Shown here: positions 1 to 13,077 of the stretch, in pieces
Layout of the letters: the number at the start of each line of letters is the position of its first letter
Position numbering within the stretch: the stretch's first letter is position 1
Assembly: GCA_905221605.1 (NCBI GenBank)
Contig: CAJNDS010002595.1
Span: 112,001 to 176,000, forward strand
Source: Symbiodinium natans
Lineage: Eukaryota; Sar; Dinophyceae; Suessiales; Symbiodiniaceae
Length of the DNA: 64,000 bases
Reading direction: 5' to 3'
Made by a program: the position numbers and the translations under genes
The notes under the pieces: generated by a model
Database searches by the model: none
Told to the model about the DNA's origin: nothing
Seen by the model: only the letters and a program-made list of their open reading frames with translations

Positions 1-700
1 TGGATGAGGCTGAAGGCCCAGAGGACTGCCGAAGCCACGAACTGAGAAATTCGGAGGTTTAAATGGACTTGAGGCTCAGTAAATAGAAAACACCTCGTCA
101 GGATTACGTTGCTTCAGAATTAGCATCAGAGAATGCAAGACTGCTGCACCAGAATTGGACTTTGAACTCCGACCACTCAAGAAGTATCAATAGAAGGCCC
201 TGCAAACTCAAAGGGCTTCGGTCCTAAGCCCCGCGCGAACATCCGCCGGAAGAGCGGCTGCTTAAAAAGCAGGGCTAGGAGCCGCCTCTTGCGCTTGCAG
301 TGGCTTCCAGAGAGGTTTTTTCAGTGGGCTTCCTGCAAATGAGGGGTCCCGGGTTCGCAGAAGGAAGTGGTCTGAAGTTGTAGGGTTGAAGGGGCTCGGG
401 CGCCTGTAGTTCTACATCGGTGTTCTGGGCAGCAAAGCTTCGAGTAAGCTTGGCTCCGCACAGAATCGGTTCATCCAACAGCCGCAGTAATGGATGCTGG
501 CAAGGAGTGCAGCATGGACCATTGAATGCAGAAGACGACCGAACAAGACCGCCCAAGCCTTGCCTGTGTGGACAAATCGCCGAAGGCTTGTGCAATGGCG
601 GTATGTGCCTGCATTGGAGAAATCGAGATGCCAGTGCCCGCACAATCTTTCAACTCGACCGACCTTGCACGTTGACGAGGCCCCTCGCCCCTGCCTCCAG
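1..700. other. No assignable gene
   Basis: No conserved domain was seen on either strand. Short overlapping open frames between 275 and 760 contradict each other and look like chance frames. The left edge may hold the 3' end of the coiled-coil gene that starts near 4.66 kb. Confidence 0.4.
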
Positions 701-3700
701 CATGACGTCTCCACCATCGCTGACCTCGATGGCAGCACTTCAAGCTTTAGACTGCTGAGCTGAAAGCGAAACAAACTTGGCAGCACGTCATGGTTGCTGC
801 CTTAAGTATTCCTAGCCCCCAAGGAACTCTGGCCAGGCCACTCCAGAACTGGCCTTGACCAGAAGACGTCGCTCCATGGCGGCATTCTCTGCCTGCGAAG
901 TGGGAAGCGCGAAAAAGTTGAGGCCAAAAATGCTTTGCTCTGGCAAGGGAGTTGGCGCAAGCGCCGAAGGTCTGTCTGTCACAAAAGCAAGTGCACATGG
1001 TCATGCAGTGCTCCAGGAGCTTCACGATACTTTGATATTGACGTTGGCCAAGGCAAGCGATCCCCTTGACCCCCGTCGCGAAAAACCCGCATCGGCCTGC
1101 AGATCCTGCGCCGGAGCTGTCAGGTGCTGTCACCAATGCAACGGCGGGTGGGTCAGGCGGGTCAGGCCAGGCATGGAACAAGGAGGTCCTGCACGCGACG
1201 TTCCTTCGCCTCTCCGGCTCTGCGCAGGTACGACACCTGTGCCGCCCAAACCAGTCAGGTGCTCTAGTGCCTCATGTGGCTGCCGTGGACTCTGCCTCAT
1301 CTAGCAGCTCTTGCTCCTTCTGGCTGACTTCACGCTGGAGCCGCTCAAGGAAGTTAGCCTGTCCAAGCGAGAAGCCAGCGCTCAGCTTGATTTTGGATGC
1401 TAAATGCTAGATCAAGTTCATTTAAGCGCTGTTCATCATGCCGAAGGAGCCACGTGTGTGTGTGTGTGTGTGTGTGAGAGACCCAGAAGAGGCATTCCCC
1501 TTCATCGCATGTCCGCGCGAGTGCTCGCAGGAAGTTGCAACACTCGACTGATGAGGCCCATCGCTTGGGGCCGAATGATCTCCATGACAACTTTGTGGGG
1601 ACGTGTGAAAATTATCGCTGAAACGACGAACAACCTGTAAGATGAAACGGTGCGTGAAGTCTGGCAGCCGTCTAACTGCTGGGCGAGGCTGGGAAGAAGC
1701 AAGATGAAACCGCCCAAGGCCCCAGACATTGGTTGCACTTGTGAGCGAAAGATGTTCTGCCAGCATGGTTTCACAAATGTCACATGCTCGCGTACTAATA
1801 GTGCTGGGCAGAGCTTGGCCTTCCCACAGAGCCCATGACGGCAACACATTCTGCTTCACTAGGGTTGGAATCGAGATCTCAGCCTCTTTTCTAGGGTTTC
1901 TGTCACGTGGGTTGAAACCGTAAGCCCTTGCTGGTTTTAAGGTGACTCTGCCCTTGCTACGCCGAATTCAGCAGGACGAACATGAATTCAAATCTGGCTG
2001 GACAAGACCATATGGTCAGGAAGCTCAAAACACCGATTTGTCAGTTGCAAAAGCAAAGCCACAAGCCCAACCAGCCCCCCAGGAAGCTTCAAACCACTTC
2101 TTCAGCCGAAGCTGATGCCAAGTTCCAGCCGACCCCTGGGCCGCCTCCAAATCATCCAAGCGCCTTTGGGCAGCCGCCATCTGCACTTCGAGCTTTGTCT
2201 GTGCCTGGGCGGGTGAAACAGTGAAAGGCAGGAAAGGTGAATTTCGGGACAAGGGGAAAACGGAGCAAAGGCTGCGGCCTCGGTGGCGGATGCAAGGGTG
2301 GCATCCTTCTCCTCTTGCAGAAGCACTCGAGCTTCTTTAGCTCAACTCTGCTCAGAAGCTTCTGACCCCACATCACGTGCCGCCTTCTGGGGGAGCTATG
2401 TCTCAGGGTGCTGTTATGTGCTCTCCGAACTTGGTCCGCACCCCGGAACCCAAGGGCTTCTCCTCGATGGCTCGCTTCAGCAGCCATGCCTTCTTGGGGC
2501 GAGAGCTACCCACATTGAAACTACCATTGACATACTATTGAAATCATTGAAAATGGGCGAAGTACAAACAACTCAACTCGGCCTCGTGGGCAGCCTTCTC
2601 CAAGGCCTCATCGGAGACGGCGCTGACGTCGACCAGACGGGCCTCCAGCTTGGGAGAGTTGAGTGCAACAGGGCCACGAACCATTGCCAGCCTGCAGAGC
2701 TTCTGCCTGCGCCAGAGCCTGATCGGAATGGCTTTCGAGTGGGGCGCGACTTGCACGCCTCTATATGCTCAACGCCTCGTCGCGGCATCTCCTCAAAGAC
2801 TGGATCTCCTAGCGGGCGTTACGACCGTTATGCTCTCCGACTTGGTCCTACTGGCTCTGTGTGCCCTGAGTCGATTTCATTGTCCGTCCATGTCTGTCCT
2901 CCGCCTCAGCCCCCGATGCCTCGGAAGCGCGCGACCTTTGGGCGGCGTCCACGGCACGGCGGCCGGCGGCAACCGCCTGAGCAGCCTGGGCACCAACTTC
3001 TTTTGTGGGCAAAGCTCGGGAAGAGAAGTGAACTGAAGGGATGTGCAGCGCTTGAGTGCCCTGGCCCTGGAGGAGGCAGCTAGCTTTGGCGCCTCCTCGT
3101 GCGTGGGGCCTCGATGCAGACCCTGCGCTGCCCCGCGAAGCAAAAAGCGAGTTCTCAGGGGCGGCTGGGTGCCAAACCAGGACTCTCCTCCTGCCCTTCG
3201 AACGGTTCAGGGTCTGTCCGGGTTGGCGTGTCCTGGCAGATATTGGCATACGAGGCAGTTGCGAAGTTGCGAAGTTGCGAAGCTGCGAAGCTGCGAAGTT
3301 GCGAAGCTGCGAAGCCGAGCACGTGCTGGGGGCCTCTGCCTCCTCTCCGGCCTCTCCCTTCTCAGGCCTCTGGATGCGCGGGAAGAACTTGAAAGCTCGG
3401 ATGCAGGAGTTCTAGCTGAACTGTGGCTCCGATGCGCTGGCACCGCATTTGCTAGGCAAGCCGGCGTGCGAGACTGCTGCAATTCCAGCAGTTGGGCAAT
3501 GGTTTCGTCCTGGGCCAGGCTCTCGACCTGTCCAGAAGAAGCTCGAAGTTGCGGTGGCTAATCATGTCAGCTAGCCATGTTGAAGTTCGATATTAAACAG
3601 ATAGCCCCGTCAAAGCTAGAAGTGCATCTGATTCCTCTGCGCACAACGATGCTCTGCAAGACCTTCACTCTGCCATCACCAACAAAGCTTCTGGCAGCAC

Positions 3701-4665
3701 GGCCGATGGTACGGTCATGGAGCTCGGCCGTTTTGGTGACGGCCTGCACCGACGGCTCTGGTGCAATTTGTGGAATGCTCTCGACTCCTGCACTTACAGC
3801 ATGATTCGAAAAGGGCATGCTGCATGCTCCTGAACCTGCGTATGCACTTGAAAGACACTACAACTGGCTTCACATCAAGAAGCCGCTTTGCTTTCCGCCT
3901 TTCCCCCCCCCCCCCCCGGAGACTGCTTTCATGTTGCATTGTCGTGTCTTTCGCTCCCCTCCCACCTAAGCTTGCGGAACTTGCATGGGGGGGGGCATTT
4001 TCCTTTCGTCCTGCCACTGTCGCCCATCTTGCCAGGAACATCCTTTCGGGTCGAAGTCGGTGACCCTTTGGGCTTACGTCGTGCGCGAGTCATAGATGCT
4101 GCGCCATTAGTACGCAAGATGCTTCTGGAGTCAGAAACCCCTATAATTATGCCTCAAGAACGTGGGTGTGCTGTCATGCGACCGATTGCGTGACCGTGTG
4201 TGTCTCCCAAGGTCACCCCAACGAGCGGCCTGCTCCTGAATCTGCTGCTCCCACTCGTCCAGCTTGGCCACGTCGATCCCACGATCCTGCACGGGATCCT
4301 TAAGAAAGGAAAATGAATGCTAAGTGGCAAGGACATCAGGGACATCAGCTGCTCACAACGAGATGGCTTCAAAGGGGGGGGGTCATTCGTAGAGAGCGCC
4401 GAACGCTGGCAGTGGGGAATGTCAGCGTCTCACCTCCGGCCTTGGCGAACTGAGTGTTGGCGATGGTAGTCTTTGCATCCTGCGAAGCTGCGGCACCGGA
4501 AAACACAGACCCCTGCCTCGATTCTGCGTCTCGCCCACGTCTCGCCCACGTCTCGCCCACGTCTCGCCCACGTCTCGCCGCGCCTTGTTCAGCTGCTCCT
4601 TGAACTCTGCAAAACCTTCCTTGAGACCCAGGTTCTCCACAAAGCTGCCAAACATCACCCTGCCA
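690..4665 (-). CDS. Putative coiled-coil protein, multi-exon
   Basis: I do not recognise the family. A series of minus-strand segments in different frames read as charged heptad-like helices, as exons of one coiled-coil protein would. They include a possible start MFGSFVENLGLKEGFAEF (about 4590-4660), VAKLDEWEQQIQEQAARW (4210-4300), SAVSDEALEKAAHEAEL (2560-2680), KLEVQMAAAQRRLDDLEA (2100-2230), LLQEEKDATLASATEAAA (2270-2340) and FLERLQREVSQKEQELLD (1270-1400). Weaker pieces lie at 2880-3010, 3430-3560 and 3600-3770. AG-rich acceptors precede several of them. The length, helical character and MFGSF start recall golgin-type tethers, but no diagnostic domain such as GRIP was seen. A 12-bp repeat (4526-4580) lies just after the first exon, inside the inferred first intron. 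Exon edges, the 3' end, and whether this is one gene or two are unresolved. Confidence 0.4.
3254..3316. repeat. 8-bp tandem repeat GAAGTTGC/GAAGCTGC
   Basis: About seven copies of an 8-base unit alternating between GAAGTTGC and GAAGCTGC. It lies between coiled-coil exons and is probably intronic. Confidence 0.85.
4526..4580. repeat. 12-bp tandem repeat CGTCTCGCCCAC
   Basis: Four to five near-perfect copies of a 12-base unit. It directly follows, in minus-strand direction, the putative first exon of the coiled-coil gene. Confidence 0.85.
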
Positions 4666-4669
4666 GGAC

Positions 4670-6500
4670 CGCGCGAACGAACGACTGTCGCACGGCTGCT
4701 TCCCTCATCCACAGCTCTTGCAGTGTGCTGAGCCTGCAACGGCGATGGCCGACGTGTTGGACAACGACGTGTTGGACACTTCTTGGGAACTTACTCGAAC
4801 TCTCTGCTGCGATTAAACAGAAAACCTCACAAGGCGACTGCCCTACTGCTTGCTCTCTGAATTAGCCGCGGAAAGCAGCAGCTGGAGGTCAGTACCACCA
4901 CTATCGGTCACAGTTGGGTGCTGAGTCTGCTGAGTCTGCTGCGCATCCGTCTAAATAAATCCCAAGATCCATCTGCAGTACAGCAGTAGGCTTTTGATGT
5001 GGCATGATTTGTCTGGCGGACTGCTGCATAGCGATCCCTGACATGGCTTCGAGGATGCAGGCGCTCCGAGAAGGAAATCTTCCGCCTTTGACACAAGCGT
5101 GACGCGCTGCCTAAATCGCGCCAAGTTCTTCCCAGAGGCGCCTTTTTGCATGGCAAGGCAAGCGAACTCAAACCAACCTAAAAGGGGGCCTTCGGAACGC
5201 CAAAGCTTCCGCACATTTCTTCTTTACCCTGCTGCCACTTCGTGCAGCGAGTTGCTGCGAATTCTGGCGCCTTGCGGCACGACTCATAGCATCAGAAAGC
5301 TTCTGTCATACTCTGGGCCTTGTTTCGATGCTACGCCCACGCAACACCGAAACTGCGATTGGCAGACTTCCTTGGAAGACCATTGAAGGTGTTTTGGTGC
5401 TTTGCGGACTCTGGTTGCTGTGGGTCCGCCTTCTGGGCCTCCAAGACTTACGGTGTGTGATTCTCATGTTGCTGATGTTGATCCAGGACCGCGGCCCTGG
5501 GCCTTGAGTCACCGATGTCGACCGCGAAGTTGCCCAGTGCCCCCGTGCTGCAAAACACGGGGAATCGGGGGGCGAAGCTCACCCACTGCGGTTGTAGCCG
5601 CCGGGCTGCCCGGCCGCCCGCTGTGTAAGACCATATCCGTGAAGGGCGCAAAAAGCTTGATCACATTTGCTGCACATGTACAACGCCCCTGAAACTCGGA
5701 CGAGGAATCCTTACTCCTGCCGAACATCATCTCCTTCAGGTCTTCTTTGGGGTGATGAAGCACGTGGAGAGGCCAGTGCTTTGCCACCTTCCATACAGTT
5801 CATGACCGCAACAAGCATGTCAAAACTTGTAGAACACTTTGCATACACACTCACACACACAAAGTCACACGGATACAAACACACTTTCTGAATCTTTCTG
5901 ATGGATGGACTCGGCACGCAGGGCAGTGCTGCCCAAGGGTGCCGTCCCCTCCGCCATTTCAGTCGGCGACCCTCCGGCAAAGGTTCAAGGCCCCTGACTG
6001 TCCACCCCGCGCAAGCAGCCGTGGACTCGCCAATGCCCTCACCGACTGGGCAGCGCGCAGTGGGTCCTATAGAGCACAGCCGCGAGCACGAGGGCCAGCA
6101 GTGCGTCCACACATCCTCCATTCCGCCTTGCACCCTATAGGCCCCAGCCACAAAACTACCGGCAAGGACCCAGGATGAGTGCCCAAATCGATATCGGCTG
6201 TGAGGTGTCACCGGGGCAAGACTCTGCCATCCGGCGTTGAAACCGCCGTTCTGAATGTTGCATAATGTGCCTGCCATCCCGATAGGGTTCGTTAAGCTGA
6301 GGTGCTCTGCACCTTCGACAGCACAAAAGTAAGGTCCCATGATCTTGAAACAATTGGCATTTCTAAATGCCTCTGGTGCGCTTTTCCTTGCACGCGCTCC
6401 CGAACCAAGATTAGCTCCCATCGAGGCCGCAAGAGCTGGGTCTGTACTGCTGATAGGCTGGCCTTTTTACTGTTTTGGCCTGGGCAAGTTGGGCCTCCAA
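4670..6500. other. Mostly unassigned; weak minus-strand fragments
   Basis: No convincing domain. A minus-strand frame at 5711-6421 stays open for 236 codons but resembles nothing known and runs through a (CA)n tract near 5845-5885. A segment at about 5700-5787 (PKEDLKEMMFGRSKDSSSEF) could be an exon. Treated as intergenic or intronic until transcripts say otherwise. Confidence 0.3.
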
Positions 6501-6560
6501 CTCTTTTACTCGGTCCTGACCATTGGACACACTCTGGCTTCTAAACACAATACTCAGTTC
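6440..6560 (-). CDS. Possible coiled-coil exon
   Basis: The minus-strand segment DRVKELEAQLAQAK is a clean heptad-like helix. It is preceded by a CAG acceptor and followed by a possible GC donor at Gln-Ala. It could be an upstream exon of the 0.7-4.7 kb coiled-coil gene or belong to another gene. There is no functional evidence beyond helix propensity. Confidence 0.3.
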
Positions 6561-6599
6561 GGGCACGACATCCTGGCAGCGTTTCATGCGCAAGCTCTG

Positions 6600-7460
6600 A
6601 CTCTATCTGCGAAGACGACGTCAAATGAGTCTAACGTTTTCTTGGGTCACTTCACAGCCCCGGCAGACGGCAGGACCAGTTTAGGAAAAAGTGAATCCAA
6701 AGAAATTCGTAAACTTCGCCCAGAACGATGATCCCATTTCGTGGTCTTGGCACCGAGGGGACTCCCTTTCTTTTCCTTGGAAACTGCTGCGGCTCAAGTT
6801 TTGGAACTCTGCCGACACCAGGAATATGGGACCATGATGAAGCACTCGAGCTCCATTGTTGACAGCTCTTCCAAAACATGATACTTTCGGACTGTCTTGT
6901 TTCGCCTGTTCGTGGGAAACACTGTCCTGCTACATGGGTTTCAGTTGATGAAGAACCTAGCTTGGTGAACATCAGGCAAGAGGATCACGTCGACACATGA
7001 AGTTAACCAAGTCCGATCTGGTCGAATTAACACGCCAGGGAAACACACTTGCTGACCCCCCGCAAGGGTTAGTTGAGAATGCTGTCTCGCTCGGCTCCTC
7101 TGTTCCTGCCCAAGACATCGTTTCAACAGTCGGAAGAGGGACAGACTTTCTTAGCCGCAGCTACGTTTGCATGGGGAAGCGGTGGTGTCTTCGTGGGTCA
7201 CCGACCACATGTTCCCTCCATATCCCAGCCAGCGAAAGCCTCTGCAAACAGGCCGCCGCGCACACACTAATTGAAAGGTTCAATTAAATATTGATTTTGG
7301 TTATCAAAGATCTGGACATGAAGATCAACATGCAAGAAACATTCAAGATTATCAGATGAAGATGCATCAGTTGTATCAGGATCACCAATGTGAAAGTCCA
7401 GACTTCAAAACTCTATCTTGAAAGCTGTGTTATTTCTCATATTGTACACACACACACTCT
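6600..7460. other. No assignable gene
   Basis: No conserved exon was seen. This is probably the 3' flank of the fibronectin-type-III-like gene that ends near 7.5 kb. Confidence 0.35.
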
Positions 7461-7479
7461 GACATATTTACGCTTGCAT

Positions 7480-10400
7480 GTATACACATGCAGACTTACT
7501 TCGCCGTGGTCCCTGTCGCCTGCGCATGCCCAAGCGCGCGATGCGCACGGAGAGCTCCGCGACATACTCCGTGGACGGCTGGAGGTTGTAAACAGTTGCC
7601 TTGGAACGGGGAGAATCGCTTCGAACGACGCAGCGCAGCACAGTAACAAGGCCGGTGCACCTCGGACGCTGGCTTCGCATCACCCTCCACCAGCAATGTG
7701 GTCTGATGCCGGGGCCCGTCTGGAAGTTGTCTGAACACATCCAGCCGAAACTCCGTTCCAACCTTGCCGAGGCTCGGGGTGAGCTGTTGCCAAGAAAATG
7801 TGGCTGACGTGATGCCTTTGGCATGCACCGCGAGGCCAGCTGAGCCGCTCGTCATCAGGACTGGTGGCAGCTTAAAGCTAACTGGGACCGTGTCGGCTGA
7901 CCATTGAGACCGCCGTGCTCGTGCAAGCAGCTGGGCCGAAAAGATGTAGGTCTTCCCTGGGTGGAGGCCATGCATTTCAGAAAGATACACCATGAGCTTG
8001 GACCGGCCACTTTCCAGCGGCTGCGCAGGCAGCTGTGCCCAGTTCGTGGGCCGACCGCTTCCGCTGGTGCTACAGGCACGAAACCGTACACGAACAGCGG
8101 TTGCCCAAGGCACCGGCGTGTCCGCGGTAAGCTGCACCTGCAGATGCCCAGTGCAGATGGCCTCTGCAGAAAGGCTTGGCGAGGGCACATGGGCGATGCA
8201 GACATCGCTGCTTGGGCCGATTGATCCGATTGATCCTCCCTTCCAGCGGAAGCGGACGAGGTCACAAGGCAAGTCGAAAACTGCGACGTAGTTTGTCTCG
8301 CTGAACCGAACACGGACCCATGTGGCTTTCTTCCAGCCAAGTACCTGCCATGGGGGACAAACGCTCCAACAAAAACTGCCATGGCAAGAAACAAGAGACG
8401 TCTAGCAGTCTAGCTAAACTCGATTCTTGAACTCCATGGTTTCCTGATGGACCAGGTGGTTCTCTTCTCGGACTTCCAGGACCAGCTCTTCACAGCGCTC
8501 GTCTTCACATGGCCAGGACAAAAGCACGGCTCTCTTCCATCGCGGGCTCGTCTCCTCAAGGTCTCCATCCGGGAGGAGCACTTGCCTTACATGAATGGCA
8601 CATGGTAAGCTAGATGCCGGTCCTGCTTGACCACAGCACGTCCTTCAACATCATTTTGACATGGAGTGACCCTTGTCCTTGACATTATGCGGCCAAGCGG
8701 CTGCGGCATGGGAAGCGCCCAATCTACAAGGCAGGACCATTCCTCTGAGATGTCTGGCCACTGGAAGGGTTCGGACCGCGCAACTGGTGCAGAGCATGGG
8801 CCCTTGCGGGGGTGTAGCCGCGGCAGCGCGGCCGCGGCGTATAGCAGGATCTGGTACCTTTCGCCTGGCTTGAAGCCATGTGCAGCCACCTCCACGTGAT
8901 CTCGGTCACTTTGGTCACTGTGGATGTCTTCATTGTGCTGCTTAGAGCAAGCAGTGCAGGTGCACCTTGCTAACAGCACCTCGTCCTTGCTCTCGGAATG
9001 GATCTGAAGTAAGGTCACAACGCACTCGACTGGTATTGTGCCCAAATCACAGCACAACCGACTCCAATCCAGGGCCACTTTATGATTTACAGGCCCGGCG
9101 ACAGTAATGTGACCGTTTGGCGAGCAGACTGCCGGCTGCAGCAGCTGGCATCTTTCACCAAACTCGCTCCAGGGCGACCAGAGGCTGGCATCACCCACGC
9201 GAATTGCAGCTGAAACTTCGCAGCCATGCGCGGGTAAGTTCGAGATTGGGATGGAGATCAAATTATCTGTCAACGCCAGCATGACACAAACTTCTTGGGA
9301 CTCCTGATCGCGGAACTTGACTTGACACCTGCTCGCATGCTTCCAAGCCAGACTCGTAGCTCTCGATGGTGCGAACTCGACCTTCACCATAAGCTGGCTA
9401 AGCAGGCGGTCCCATGCCAGAGTTAAAGTTGGCGGCAGCGGCGGCACGAAGCCTGTTGTGATGGGCTCCGACACGTGCGAGAACCAAAGGCTCTGGGGCA
9501 GCACAGCTTTGGCAAGGTCGTCCTGAGCGCTGCGGGATTGAAATGAATTTGCTTGTTCCTGCACTCTCAGCTGCAGATGCCTGCGTGATGGACCTGCTTC
9601 TGCAGCTTCAAGAATTTCAGGGGAGCCATCGTTTTGCCCGATCAAACACCCCAACCACGGACAAGCCAGGTCCTGCAGTGAGAGGCGCAACTCAACTTGC
9701 TGGTCCTTCGCTTCCCTGTCCACTTCCAGATTCCAAAGCGCCTGCAGACATCCAGACATGGAGCACAGCCGAAGTGTGTCGCACCCCCGACCTGTGCAGT
9801 GGCGGCAGGCCTGGCTTCGTCCTGACCACATCTCACCATATCTCACGCAAAAGATGGCAAACAGGAAGCAACAGACACAGGCAAGTCTACAATTGCAGTC
9901 AGCAAACTCGGACCTGGAATTGAACCGAGGCTGGCCGCCAATCCGCCTCCAAGACCCTGTCCAGCCTGTGCTTTCAATATTTTTCAATGCTGCACAGCAT
10001 CTGCTAGGAGCTGCATGCGGGATCCCACATCCCCTGAGAGGCGTGACAGGACAGTGTCAAGGTTGTGTCATGAGTACTTCAGCCGCCCAACATCTGCAGA
10101 GGAGCATGCGCCACTGCAGCGCCCACAACAGCTCCTGGCAGCTGCTTCTTGTCTCCTGCCACTGATGCTGCCACTGATGCTTTGATGCTGCCTGAGGCCG
10201 AATGGCCCGCGGGTCCAGCGCCAGTGGAAGCGTCTGGAGCGAAGCACTCCTTGGATGGGCAGGGCCGGATGTGCCACATTTACCGGACGGGCGCACGGGT
10301 GCACCAAGTACATCGCTGACCTGGCCTCCTGGCCGTTAGCTCAGGCGACTCCAACCGACTCAAATTTCGTCAGCCTTGTTTCAAACACTGTTGAGCCCGG

Positions 10401-13036
10401 ATGCTGAGTTGAATCTTTCCTCACGTGGGGTGCCATCAGCGGCGCTAAGCAAGCACTTCTGCAGGGTCCTGGCCGTTGAAGCTTTCGGTGTCACCAGAGG
10501 CTATGCAGAATCTGAGGATGTACTCTGATAGACACGGGCCCGAAACAGCCAAAACCCCCAAAACACCCCTGGCTCCTGTACGAAAAAGAGTGTCAAGCCT
10601 GGCTCCCTTGTCTTTGGCATGTGCTGCCCTGACAGCGAAGCGGTACCTTAGCTTCACATGCATGACGGACCCCTGCTTCTCGAGAAAGCTACCCCGACAA
10701 CCGGTGGCTGTTGTTAGTCACGGCGTCGTTGAAGCAGCAGTGATATGGTTTGGCGCCTTGATCTTAATCCATGTTGTTTCAGCTGTTGTCTGCAATTTGA
10801 GGTCTCTGGCGCCATAAATTGCAAGGAAGCCCAAAAGCCGTTGCCACGGTCACGATCGACATATTCATGCTTGCAGCCAGTTTAACGATAGTTGCATGAA
10901 TAGATACGGGTGTGCGAACTGTATACAGGCATATACAGGTAGAAGCCCCCCAAAAGTCCATGGGCTGCATGTTCCCTCAGCCAGGGCACTCCGCCTCAGG
11001 CGCCAGGCGCCGCAGGGGCGCTGCGCAGCGCAGGGCCAGGGCCGCGCTTGGGCTCGGCACAAAAACCTTCGAAACAATGATCGCTGTAGGGGCGGACGAT
11101 GTCAACTACTTTGTGAGGAGTTGTTGTTGCGTTGGGGATGTCAAGGATTAAAAAAGGGCGTTCAAGCCCGCCAAGTTAACGAGATGGATAGGTTACAGAT
11201 ACAGTATGGAGAAAGGAAGCACGACAATACTGAAGTTCGAATCGGATGGCACCGGAAGGCTTGTGGCTGGTTTGTGCCCTCCACATGAGACACCTCTCAA
11301 TGCACTGGCTGCGGGGTCGGACGCAGGCTTCGGGGCGGGCTTCGATCGTGCTCCGATCACGGGGACGCGTGGTTGCTCACGCCCGATGCATTCGCCGCAC
11401 CTCGTCATCCACATCCTTCAAGGACGACTCCAAGGATGCTGTCAGCTGGTAGCCTGCGATCAGACCTTGTCACATGGGGCTTCCAATGGGCAAACAAGCT
11501 CTTGTTCTGGCAAGCTCTGCCAAGCTCTGCCTGCAAACTCTGCCTGCAAACCCTGAGGCTGAAGCTCTGTGACGTGAAACTATCCCAGGACAGCTGCACA
11601 CAGCAGTTGAAAACCGCCGCGGCCATATCCCCAAACTTCTGGGCACCCGGATGACCCGGATGTGCACCTGCAGAGAGGCCCAGACGCTGCAGAGCTCCAG
11701 AGAAACTAACGCGCCCCACCGTCAGCGCGGGCACGCAGCTCGTCGTTCACCCTCGGCCGCGGCGGCTGCCTCTCCAAAAGGACTTGGACAGCCTCAGAGC
11801 CAGGAGCGGAGCAAAATGTGAGCAGATGATTGCTGTCCAGGTCTGTCCACCGTTTACGAAGTTTATTGTCAACCTGGATCCACCATCTCCCTCGCCTCAC
11901 TCCAGAGGGACCACAGCGAGGTTGGGGCCAGCGAAGAGTTGCTGGCAGTGCGGAGGTGGAGGCGGTAGCGGCCTAGCGCAAATAACCCTCAAAGCCCCCC
12001 CCCCCCCCCCCCGGCCGCACCTCTCAAACTCTCTGAGCTACATTCCATTAGCTCTCCTCCTTCCACGAATCCCAAAACTTCGCCGAGACCCTTCTCTTGT
12101 GCCTGGAGAGAGGATGGCCGGCCCCAGCATGACTTTCACCTCCTCGTCCCTGGCACACTCTTCTCCTTCTTCTTCTTCTTCTTCTTCTCTCTTCTTCTCC
12201 TTCTGCTTCTGCCGAGCACGAGGGCAGGGGGGGGGGGGGGGGGCGGGCCTGCACGCCCCTTTCTTTCTTCGTTTGTCTTTGCTGTGTCTTGCTTTCAAAA
12301 ATGTTTGTTGTCTTGTGTTTTTGTTGTTGACTTTATTTTTTTCTTTCGTTTATGTGTGTTTGTTTCTTTTTCGTCTTTATTTCTTTGTTTCTTTCTTGCT
12401 GTGTGTCCGTCTTTGCTAATATTATATTTCACTTTTTCGCTTATATATCTTGTACACGTTTAGGAGAGAACAATAACATGATTGTTACGGTATCTTACTC
12501 GTGTCTTCATTCTACTTTTACTTACTTATTGACTTCATTTTGTATCTTCTTCTTTTATTGGGATTACTTTGCGCTCTCGGCCGTTCATAATGACATGAAA
12601 ATCATGTCCTTTTCCTTTATAAATCCCTTTGTGCCCTCATTTGGCTTCTATTTGTATCAAGCACCATTTGCATAATTTGGACACCTTATTAAAATCATTC
12701 CAGCCGCAGAGACCTCACATAGTTGTGAGGCTTTTCATTCACGTTATTGCTTTTCTTTTCCTGCAGGCACGACATGCAATTCTGTCTTTCTGTCTGTCTG
12801 TCTGTCTGTCTTTCTGTCTTTCTGTCTTTCTTCCTTTCGCTCTTTCTTTCTTTCGTTCTTTTGTTTTCTCGCTCGTGTACGACGTCTGGTGAGACTGGTG
12901 GCTGTAACGCCCTTTCCACATTGAAAATGGGCCTGGCTTCATCAGCTGGGCGAGCGAGTGAAGCGTTAGCATTATGACCGGAAATTCACTCTTCCCATGT
13001 GATCCTTTTGAGGGTCCCGAGCTGTGAAACTACTGG

Positions 13037-13077
<41 letters not shown>

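Noticed and set aside
2283-3083. 266-codon plus-strand ORF
   Set aside because: Antisense to several coiled-coil exons in the minus strand; it reads as a shadow frame.
11784-12419. 211-codon plus-strand ORF with a hydrophobic tail resembling membrane segments
   Set aside because: The tail is produced by the T-rich low-complexity block and the start by poly(C).
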